Of a DNA stretch of 64,000 nt, positions 13,801-25,800 are shown in pieces. The stretch comes from Metopolophium dirhodum. Taxonomy: Eukaryota; Arthropoda; Insecta; Hemiptera; Aphididae. The DNA lies in the NCBI RefSeq assembly GCF_019925205.1, contig NC_083562.1, forward strand, positions 19,902,001-19,966,000. Direction: 5' to 3'. The stretch's first letter is position 1. The number at the start of each line of letters is the position of its first letter. Under the pieces are notes generated by a model that was given only the letters and a program-made list of their open reading frames with translations, had not been told where the DNA came from and did not search any database. A program made the position numbers and the translations under genes.

Positions 13801-16800
13801 GTGTTCACTTTTATAAGTAATCCGACATTGGAAAGAAAATATAAAATATAAAAATTAACGAGATAGAGATTTGGTCATTTATTAAAAGCAACCAGTTAAA
13901 TATATTTTTCGGGAGTTAATTAATATTACATTAATACGATTTTTTTTATATTTTTGTTCTTTGTTGTATCGCATCATTAACATTAAAAGTGTATAACAAA
14001 CAAACGTATATAAATAAAGTTATTTATCTTTTGTTTTAACAATGATAATTTTTTTTCATCCAAGCGGAGCACTAGTTACTTGTACAGTGTTATAATAATA
14101 TAATGTGTATAGGATTAGACGCTAGATATCTGTTGGTGGACGGGTAGTAACGTTTCTGACCCATCATGATATTATATGGTTAATGGTCGTATTTTTTGCT
14201 ATTATTCGTTTGTGAGTATTTTGATGTCAGGCATGCATTAATTTCAATACGGTGAGATGTCTTTTAAATCAATTACATTAGTCTACATATCTTATGATTT
14301 ATGGGGAGAATTTAAAAAACGGGACACATATTTAGCCCCTCTTATTCCCCTGAAAACAACTTTTTATTTAACAACATATTTTATATAGGTGGTACATTAA
14401 TATATATGATATAAGCAGAGAATATATTAAATCTATTATAGATTTAATGTATTCTGTGATATATATATATTGCTTAATGTTTTTGGTGGCATTAATTTAT
14501 AACCATAATATTATTATACACTAATAATTATTGTAATAGATGGTAGAAAGGTAAAAGGTTTAAAAGGTCCACCTTCAATGGTGGAAGGTATGCTTTAATT
14601 TAAATGCCATAAGAACGAGATGTAATAATTATTTTCATTGATATTAATTTTAGGAATCGGACAATATTATAGTTTCCGACACATGTTTATTTTTTTCATT
14701 TACCCACCCCGTGCAGTAATTAGTTTATTAAAAAATGATTATAAAAATAATTGTCTGCGTCATTTAAATTTGGGTACTTACAGAAATCTCCACTTACCGT
14801 TAACCATTAGGTATATATATTAGCTATATTATGACCTACCTATTTATATTTTTATCCTCCGAAAACTGATGAAACTCTAGACTTTTGAAAAATTGTCGAA
14901 ATTGTTATTGTTATTATTATTATTATTATTATTGCATTTTATTATGACGTGATCGCGAGTATGGCACGTCTAGCCAAGACCCCCATCGACAGCCCCAAAT
15001 GCACCCACCCAACCGTGATCATTATCCGATCTTCTTCTTTTCGTGTCGGTATTCAGCTTTATATTCCTATAATCTTTCTCCTCCCCAAAAAGTAGCGAAT
15101 TGTTTGAAATATCAGTTGTCGTCATACAATTTTTCTTTCTACACTTAATTGGTAGGTTATAATAGTGGACCTGCAAACAGACGGTCTCTGCCTTGTTAGC
15201 TGTTCCTCCCCACATTCGAATTTTCCATCCTTTTTTGTTCACCATTTTTCCTTCTTACTGTCCTTACAGTTCCGGTTTAAAATCTATTTAGTAACTTCCA
15301 TGTCGACCATATGGCAGATGTTTCCTAGGTGGTAACCTTCCTTTCGGGTCCTTTCTTAGCTGTGAGTTATGTAATTACGCCCCCCCCCCCCCCCCCCAAC
15401 ATAATATTAATATAATAATATTTTTTTTCGCGTGTGAAACCACTAGGCGTTGGTGTCATGCGTGTCGGTCTCATGTCTGTCGATGGCCAAGAAAGTGAGA
15501 TGGGAATTGGTATACGACCCTATGCCGAACGACGAATCATTCGATCGGTTCGCCGCCGTCGACCACCACGCGACTGTCAACCTGATACAGCAGCGTGACG
15601 AGCAACAGCAACAGCGGGACGAGCAGCAGAAGTGGCGACACCGGGAAGAGCAGCGGCAGTGGCGGCACCGGAACGAGCAGCAGCAACGGCACCACCACCA
15701 CCAGCAGCAGCAACAGAAGCGGGACGAATGGCAGCAGCACAAGTACGCCGATACCCTGTCAGTTGCCGCATCCGAGGCTTGCAACTGCACAGAAGTCCCA
15801 TTAGTCCACAGCCTGACCGAAAACCATTACCCAAAGGAACTCATGTCGGTCACATGCAGCGGCAACTTGTGCAAGACGGCCTGGTACAGCGTGCCGGTGT
15901 TGTTGAAATCGAACACGCAACAGGTCGAAAACCAAGACGACTTGCCAGACGAGCTGCAGCAGAACGTCAATCACTGGAAGTTCGACTCCGTAAATATCAC
16001 GGTTGCCTGCTATTGTTCTATTAAATAAACGCTATTTTTATCTACCTTTGACCTATATATTATATCTACATTATAATAACACGACATTTTCACCGTTTCG
16101 TTTTATCCTGCATCCCCCGCCTCCTCCTCCTCCTCATCCTTTTATATTCAACCTAACCTAACCGTTCAGTGCTCTATTTACAATAGGCAAAAGGCAATTG
16201 GCAAGTTAATAAAACAAATTAATTCATGTTAAGTCAAGTGAACACGAGATCTTTAAGATAGAAGTTAATACGTAGTTGACAAATAATACATTTAACTTGA
16301 CTCAGTTTAAAAATATTATGTAACTTTATGATTTAATTTTAATTTTTTTTGAATAGTGCGTGGACCACATATAGATGTTAATGTGTTATTTCTTATTTCT
16401 TGAATTATAATAAACAATTTTATTGAACTTAAATTACCAAAATCGTTTGTTTTTTCATGAAATACACTTTAGTTTATAGCCTTATTTAGATATAATAATG
16501 TATCATTATATTTAACGCATCTATATATATTATTTTATATGTCAATTTGATTTTCAAGTTATTATTAGATTTTTTTCTCATACCTAGAATCTAGTTAGTG
16601 GCAGTATCAATCACTGGCAGTTCGACTTCGTAAGAATCCCGGTCGCCTGCTTTTGTTTTTTAAATAAACCATATTTTTGTTTGTCTCTGACCTATATTAT
16701 ATCTTCATTATGATTTATGACCCATCATAAGTTATCAAGACACATAACATGATACTTTCGCTGTTTCGGTTCATCTAGCATCCCCGGTGGCCGGTAGAGT

Positions 16801-19800
16801 AGACCAAGACGGTGATTCCAATATGCACGCCGTCGCGACGTTTCGAACACGGCGCGCATCTCTCTCTGAGCAGAAGCAACTGTCTAGAGAAAGAGACCGC
16901 CATCCTCCCGAAATTAAAAACTTATAGCGGGAACATCTACGCCCTAGGGGTGCGTAAATTATTTCAAATGATAGATCATTGCATACGTGCGTACCTAAAA
17001 ATTGCGTTTATCTTTAATTTTGTTTTCCCCCAATTATTAAGAAAAATACTGGCAACTTTTTACTCATGACTCTCCGGAAGGACCAACTAGATTCACTTTT
17101 CTATCAAAAAAGATATTGATGTTAAGGATCAAAGCATTTTTACTGCTCAAAAAAGTGATGACAGACCCAAAAAAAACCCACACGTCTTTGTAAAACCAAT
17201 ACATTCAAAGGTCCGCTAAGAATCTAAAAAAAAAAATAGTAGCAAGACGCTAACACTACGCAGTGTTTGTATAATAACACGTTATAATATTATTATTTTT
17301 GCTTTTTTATATGTATGGAAAATATAATTATAATTCTCAAAAACTAGAGCGTTGTGGGCGTACGATTCTTAAGTCTATAACCTATAGTAGAGATTATCAT
17401 CGACATTATTCGGGTACAAGAGAACAGCAGAACACAATACAACGTTTATTAAGATTATTGTAGGTCTTAGGTATGAAGTATTATACATCATAACAGTATA
17501 TTATTATACTAAACTTTGCTCTACCTACATTTTTTCGTTGTGTTTTAATTATATTTTCACTGCGAAGGGACAACTTGCAAATTCTAAGGATGGCAGACAT
17601 TTTTGCAAACTCACTCGACAAATATAGTGGCTTCACTAAACGGTGGACAGACTTTCTATTATAACTTATAAGTTTATACTTCCACAGTATAGTGCCTATA
17701 ACAAAACCCAATGGAATAGACAGGATTTTGCTTTGGTGGAGATGGGAAGCTGATAATCAGTTATTTATTAAGGGAGGTTTTAATAAGGTCCCTCGTGAGT
17801 TTATCCTGATGCAGTTATGCCATGATTACACAGTATACAGGGCATGCTCATTGCTCACCCTATTTTTTCATATAATAATGAATTTAATAAAACTCTAATT
17901 TTTAGAACTTTTAAATATACTAATTACTAAAGAGTAAGGGGCCATATTTTAAAATCCTTAGATTTTTATACCATTTAAGAAGTGCCTTGCATAAAATGTT
18001 GATGTATCCGATTTGAAATTCGAACTTTTGAGTTATTCAACATTGTGTACTATAAATATAATAGATATGAAAGATATCGATTATCGGGGCCATGATGAAT
18101 TGAACATTTACATAATTATTATTATTAAATGTTGATAAATCCATCAAGGTTTTATAATAATTATTTATAAATAATATCATACGTAGGTATAATAAATAGT
18201 AGATGTCTACTACCCCACTGAATTGCAAAAACCTTAGAAGTGCACCACTTGTCGTCACGATGTGCCATATCGCAATACTATATTATATTTAACTCACTGC
18301 CGGGACCACATTCCGTTTGTGGTAAACGTGGGGTCCGTCGCGTACGCTGATGAAAACTTTGTACTTTCGGACGGGTAAAACGGACTCGGCTGGGGGCCTC
18401 CACGACAGAACGCATTGCTGGTAGTCCTTGTTTGTCCATTTCAACGACGACACCATCAGGTCTTGTGGCGGTCCGGGTGGATCGACGTCTGCAACGAAAC
18501 GAATACAGCGATTATAATAATATAATATCACTTACAAATGACATACGTCGCATATTATATCACAGCGATACCAATAACAATATATAGGTACTAGGTAGTC
18601 ACCTAATAATATAGTCAAGCACTGTACTACGATGGGTAATACATTCCGGCGAATAGCGTTGTATATCCGTTCAGTTATCGTGCGATATACAATATTGATA
18701 CAAAAACGTAAAGCGTTACAGTTTCTGAATAATATTAATTGTTAAGTTTTGTTCTAAAAATATATTTCAAAACTATTTCTCCCATAGTATTATTTATTCG
18801 AAATTAGTTAATAAGGACGACTGAGCAATAGACCTCTTATTTATATCAATAAATTGAATGGAATTGTATGTTAAAATTTATGTATTTTTAATGATATTTA
18901 TTTTAATGTAGCACTCGATGAAAAGCTGAAGTAAGGTATGTCCCGCGTAGGTAAAAAGACGCTTGCTGTAAATTATAGGGCGACTATCCGTCCTTCTAAA
19001 ATCCGTGAGAAGGTTCAATTTTCACTTCCACTAAAAATAATATTTTACCTGATTATCAAAACGTATGTTATATTATATTTATATGTATTAGGTACACGTA
19101 CACAATACGAACGGTTGTGTCACTACTCGTTCGATATTAAAATATTTTATTTAAGTACACGGATTCGGCCAAGTTTACTAATTTTTATAAAAGTGTTCTG
19201 CTGTAGAATTCAGATTAAGAAATTTCATTATACTATCTGTCCTAACCTCGGAAATTTCAAAACTACTAATAACTCATTTTAATCTACAATATTATTTTTA
19301 CATATTGTAATAGGTACATTTTAAGACGATAATAACATTTTCGGTAGCAAACAATAATATTGTATTACCTAATACATCTTGTAGGTAGTATATATTTTAA
19401 ACATAAAAGACGTGGTTTGTTGATATACCACACCAATACAAACGAGAAAAAAACAAAGTAATCTAAGTCCAATTTTGCAACTCATTAAATAATAACAATT
19501 AACAACATATATTATACATCATTACAGAACACACGCATCGATAATTATTTATGTCGATATAAGCACGTGAATATAATTCTGTATGAGTGTGAAATGTGCA
19601 TTGCACGTGACACGTGTAAATGAAAAAAAAAACTGTAGACTTCTTTCCCAGTTTCTTTTTAGTGGGCGCACGTGCCTCCTATAAATCTATACCTATGTAT
19701 AATGGTATCATATATTATTGTCATTCCGTGGCTTTAACACGCATTACAATCATTACATATTATATTTTATTCGATGTAATAATTATTGTTTAAAAATAAC

Positions 19801-22800
19801 GATATAAAACGATGATGGTCGAATATTGCACTTGTTATTACCTAAATATAAATGAACGGATGGGGTCAAAAGTGGCCGGTATTTAGCGGTTTCACCAGTG
19901 TTGTTCAATAGCTAGATTTAGTTAGAAAAGTGTATCGAGATAGTAGAAACCATATCTAGTCATCTAGAATAATCTAGATAAAATCATCCTATCTTTATCT
20001 TATACAGATAAATTCCAAAATTGGTACATAACTACCTAAATCTGAGCCAACGCTGTAATATTATGACGTAGATAATATATAATATATGCATGTGGGACAT
20101 GGCTGCCATAGAACTTACGCGGTCCGATCTCAACGAAAAACTGCTCGGACGGCGGCGAGTATCCGCTGGTGCCGTTCTCGTTGACGGCGGCGACGCGGAA
20201 CTGGAACCACCGTCCTGGCGCGTGCAGCTGTCGGAACTGTTCACGTGTCCTGTCGGTCCTGGTCACCATAGCCCACGTGGTCATACGCTCCGGTACGTAC
20301 GCGGCGCCCACGTGGTGCCTTTCCTGGACCACGTACGTCACGTGACCTGCAGATGTGCCCGGGAACGGCGCCGACCACTCGACCACCAGCGCCTTACCGT
20401 AGTCCGACACAGCGACGACGTTCGGCACGTCCGGTAAACCTGCGGGCAATAAAAATAGCGAGGGATTATGCAAGCACCTCGGAATGAATATCTATTATTT
20501 TTATTAGAAATAAAGGCTTCAACGTCCATGTAATTAGCCCTGTACATTTACAATACAACTACTACTTTTACTATTATCTCAAGTTAACTCGACACCTTCA
20601 ATACAAGCAGTTGATTAATGACAAATTGCAAGTTTAGTATAACAGTATGCTAAATGCTTGTAGTAAGTAAGTTTAATTGTCTCATGTTTGTTTGCAAGTT
20701 AATATATTATTATACTTTATATAAACACCGATGAGTTTAACAATAACATTTTATTATTATATAATAGAGTCAGAAATATTATTATACGCGTGGTGATGCA
20801 TTTAAGGCAGGATAGTGAACCACGATTTTAGCGGGCTGATATTTCTATGGTAAATTGCCATTTTACTCCACTTGTCTAAACTTTAAATAAATCTGTTTAT
20901 TCAATTTTCGATATAAATATTAATAAGTACATTCAAATATTTAAAAAATACTCTACTTCTGATAGCGAAATAAAAAAACCGTTAGATATGTTAAATAATT
21001 AGATACTTTGTAAAAATGTAGTGTTATATAACGCTTCAAATGGTCGGTACCTATATAAAAAATATTTTCTTCCTGAATGCAAATATTGACTCACGATATT
21101 TTATTAATGTAGTCGTTTAAATGCATCACTCAATATAATATAAATTTCGATTCGTTGTAATAAATATAATGATATAACTAGCGGGCTAAGGTTGCCAAAC
21201 CCACCCTCTTGATTTTTCTAACCCTCTAGGATGTTTGATCTAAGTTTATTTTTAGTTTAGTAGATACACATAATAACAATAATACAATAATACAACACAA
21301 CAATGTCACATAGGCGACAAAAAAATATCGTATAACGTATTGCAATATTATATGAGCCACTTTTGTTACAACCATCGATGTTTCCCATCGACCCATGATT
21401 CCCATACTTGAAAAGTTTCTACCGAAATGAATCTCTATAAGCAGTATTTAAGTTAAATTAAACAGCTGGAGACTTAGCGCAATGTCATAGTGGCTATCAC
21501 GGAACTACAATTTACATTTGAAAGGTAATTGCATTTATAGTCACTACAACTGTATAAGCGCTAATGCGTAAGTCTCCAGCTGTTTAATACTGATGATGGA
21601 GATTCATTTCGGTAGACATTTTTCTAGATTCGTTGGGCAACCATACTATCTTTAATCGTGGTTACAACGATAATCTTATTTTTATTTATCAATAATCAAA
21701 GCTATTTCTCAATAGAATCAGAATAGGTCACACATGGTTAACTCACAAACACCTAATGACCAAAACGAATCCCGAACCTTATCTCTTATGCGGCGAAACA
21801 CCTTCAGTCAAACACATCATATTATGCTTCTGCCGAGAATACAACATTAGAATCAACCTCAAGCTAGCTGACAACCTTCACGAAGCACTAGGCCCTGATC
21901 CGGAAAACATCCAAAAAATATTTACTTTCTTAAAATCAACTAAATTATATAACTTAATCTAAACACACCTTCACGTCCCAATTTTGAACTGTATAACTCT
22001 CCCCCCGCTTTCTCTTTCTATGTAAACAATTTAATATCCTTTATCTAATTACATATTCATATTATCTCATTGTATATACCAAAAGCCAATAAACTATGTT
22101 ATTGTGGCTAAATAATAAATAAAAAAAAAAAATCAAAGGTTCTAATATAACGTTCTTATTATTTTTACATGTAATTTTAAGCCATGTTTTTTGATTTTAT
22201 ATTTTATAACATGCATATCAAAATATTTATCGATCAATGTTTTAAAATATCGTCAATAGCTTTACCAATAAAGAAAATTACACGTTATATAATAATATAG
22301 TCAAATGATAAACAATAAAATCTATTTGATAATAATAATATAGTGATATGCCTACTGATATATAAATTGAATTTATTTTTATTGTATTTAATAAAAACAA
22401 CCGGCAAGTAGACATTTAGCTAATTCAAATTTAAAAAATTGAGTGAACAGTTTATGCATTTATGGTTTCAAAAAAATAACTGGGTAGCGATTTACAAAAT
22501 GTAAAAATAAAATGTGGTTTGCTCATAAATTTACTGCAAAAATATATATACTCTATAAGCCGGGGCCCGGTGCACGTTAGATCCTATACTATTTATATAG
22601 GAAGAAGTCCTTGAAAATAGGTCCTTAGACATTATGACGTAGTAAATCATTGTTAAATTGTTCGTGCAATACGCCCAAGTCATTTTCGATACAAAATTCA
22701 TTATATTTACCACCATCTCAAAATACGGTAATAAATTATTATGTACCAAATAACGTCATAGGAGTGGCCAGTTTTTTTTTTGTTTTCCATGTAGGTACCC

Positions 22801-25800
22801 ATACGACATGTTAGTGCGAATATAGAGGTATATTATATAATATTATGTGCATTGCAAATACATCAAAACTGAAATCGCCGTGTCTATAACGAGCCCGTAA
22901 AAATAGAAAACGAATAACCGTAACGGCGCCAAAAACGATGTATTATTTTACGATAATTTGTTCTTGTACGGCACATTATAATGTTATATACAGGGCGGTT
23001 CGCGTTTTTCACAGTGGCCCGCCACATTGGAGTGATAACCTATTTATTTAATAACAACAAACTCCACACAGCTTGTATGAACTAACAATAAGTAATTACA
23101 ATGTACCTAAATTGAGGTAAATAATATTTATAATTAATAATTAGATGGAAAACATTTTGATATTTAAAAAAAAGAAGAACAGGGTCAAAAATTAGCTTTT
23201 CACATGCAACGACAGAGAAATTGGTTTTAGTCATAATAATAATGAAACAATGGGATTTGGAATGGGACATAACGACGTGTAAAGGTTTTTTAAAAATACA
23301 TTTGTGATAGATGTAGCCATGTAGGAAAATCAATTTTGTCATTAAGGCACCCGGTGCCAATGTAATTTTGTACACAAAAATACGCTCTATACGGTAATAA
23401 TAATACTGTTCTGTAGAATCAACCAAATTTGATAATTTGTGTTTTTAACTAATAGAGGGTAATATTCTACAGACCGCATCGAACTTCGTTTTTCAATATT
23501 TTAATCTCAAACTTTATAATATGCATATTAGACATGTCTTCAGAAATAATACAATTTTAAGCGTTTTATTATAAATTATATTATACTATTATATGAAATA
23601 AAATAAAAATCTGAGTTCGATACGGCCTATAGGAAGTCTTCTTCTTTCAGATAAAAAAATAGTTATCAAAATCCGACAATTCTACAAGGATATCAACCCC
23701 CTCCTTAAGTAGGTACCTATTGGGTAGTAGATTAGTGAAAAAGTATTATAATTAAGGTGGCGATTAAAATATAATATTTTTTATATAGAATTGTGGACAA
23801 TTTGAAAAACTGGTACCGGGCCCCTTAAGTACGTTTATAATATTATATTAAGTTAAATTAGCTTCGTGCCTACGATCGGCTAGGAGAGTAATCATGATGG
23901 AGGTGATACATTTCAAGTGCACAGCTGACAAATCACAATAATTTACGTTGAACTCTTTCATTCTGACATAGGACTCCTAGGTGCACTAGAGTCCCTGCTG
24001 GAGACAGTAACGCCAAACTATAGATACTCTTACATTGGTCTGACGAACTGCTACTTGCTAAATATTATCTGCCTTCTCCTTTGAACCGTAATAACTAATA
24101 AGTAATAAGTTAATAACACATCTAGAACTAAACACCGTCACGCAGTACTCGGATAAACTATTAAACAAACAGACGGCAAAGAACTATAATATTGTAATCG
24201 ATTTGGTTTAACAATTCAAGTAATTTGTCTCGAGAAACCAAATTTCGATATAGGAAAATTCGAGATATTGACGTTGGAGTTACCGAGAGTCGACTGCATA
24301 GTAATATAATATTACAATAGTGTGGTGCATTATAAATGTACATAAACTTATAAATTATAATAGATAGGTATATACTATAATATAACGTACCCGGACGATG
24401 GTCGGCTAAGCCAACAGGCTGTTGGCACGTTATGCCGCAGCTGTGTCGGCAGCACTTGTACTCGGCGTGACAAAAGTCGTCGGAATTGCATTGCTCCAGA
24501 CACGGTCGGTCCAGCGAGGCGACGCTGTCAAGGTCGCCGACCGGACACTCGCCCGGCTTATTAATCCACCGGTCGTTCAGACAACCGCTATAACACTGCG
24601 GACAAAAACAAAACCATAATTATTTAAACCGCGATAACCACGCGTACCTATCGGCAAGCTGGCCGAATATGCTATATTAGGTTAATCAGTGAAACATCCA
24701 CTAACGGACACCTCCCAATAGCGGACGGTTTTTTGGGGAACGGGGACATTTTCACTACTTTTCTATAGGTAAACCTCCGAATAGCGGACTCTCCGAATAA
24801 CGGACATTATTTTAATAGGGAGTTTTTACAATAATGGTAAATCCCTAATCTTTATTAGAAAATGATACGTATTCACATTCGTATATGTACTCTCGTAATA
24901 ATGCAATATTACGATAACAACCTCGTTATGGGACGATAAGATAACGACAAATTCGGTTATCGGTGAAACGGTTATGTGTTATGACAAAAGTATGTCAATT
25001 AGTGACGGTTTTCGACACGATGACTTAATAATTTAAAAATACATGTACTTAATTTTGATTTTGATTGTAAAAATATACTTAAAATGGTAATAATTAATAA
25101 TAATTTGTAAAAATATAAAAATGTAATAATTTACAATAAATAATAAGTAATAACATTATACATACATACATACATAGTACATACATAATTATATGTACAA
25201 ATAAATTTCAAAAATGTATCCCCTCTGAATAATGGACAAAATGTTGGTGACCGAGATTGTCCGCTATTCAGAGGTTTCACTGTATTATTATTATGTATTA
25301 TGCTTTAAAATATAATATGTATATTGTATACAGAGTGGGCCTATCTACATCTTAATACCTTAGTATAACACTTTTTCTCACTTAAAATTAAAAAAATATA
25401 TGATTTACTTAGTATCTACTATAGGGTCCAGTCTTGTAAAAAAATTAACGCTATTTCTTCTTTATTTTTATATTTTGTTATAAATTATCAATTTATCGCA
25501 ATAGATACGTATTTGTATCTAAGATGATATTCGTTGTCGATGACATTTTTACAATTATATACTAGATGGTACCCCCCCCCCCCCACATCAATAACTTTTA
25601 TGTATACCTTTAGCCACAAGAAAATATTAAGTTGGTTTTTTGAATACAGTTTATCAAGATTAATAGTTTTTACATTTTTTTTTTGACACTTATTAAATTA
25701 TAGAAACACATAATAATAATTAAATAATCTGAGTTGTTTTAATATTTTACACATAAAATTCGTTTTTTTTTACATTTTAAGTAATTTTAATAGTTCTATT

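Larger units (their letters stand above)
16791..18297. other. Remainder of anosmin intron 4: no exon recognised
   Basis: 16791-17070 is GC-richer than the intron average and holds an 85-codon plus-strand frame (16812-17069) with no recognisable domain; it could be further residue of the duplicated Trunk/PTTH locus. 17080-17235 and 17836-17930 are repeat fragments listed separately. The rest is plain AT-rich DNA. Confidence 0.45.

Noticed and set aside
15443..15834. Minus-strand Cys-, Leu/Val- and Ala-rich frames
   Set aside because: Antisense shadows of the CAG-type coding repeat in the Trunk/PTTH-like exon.
18938..19282. 114-codon plus-strand frame in anosmin intron 3
   Set aside because: N-terminal part looks somewhat protein-like, but there is no recognised domain, the rest is AT-driven, and no splice or upstream support was found.
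20090..20437. 115-codon plus-strand frame
   Set aside because: Antisense shadow of anosmin exon 3, which has a clear FnIII sequence and matching splice sites.
24422..24619. 65-codon plus-strand frame
   Set aside because: Antisense shadow of the WAP exon.
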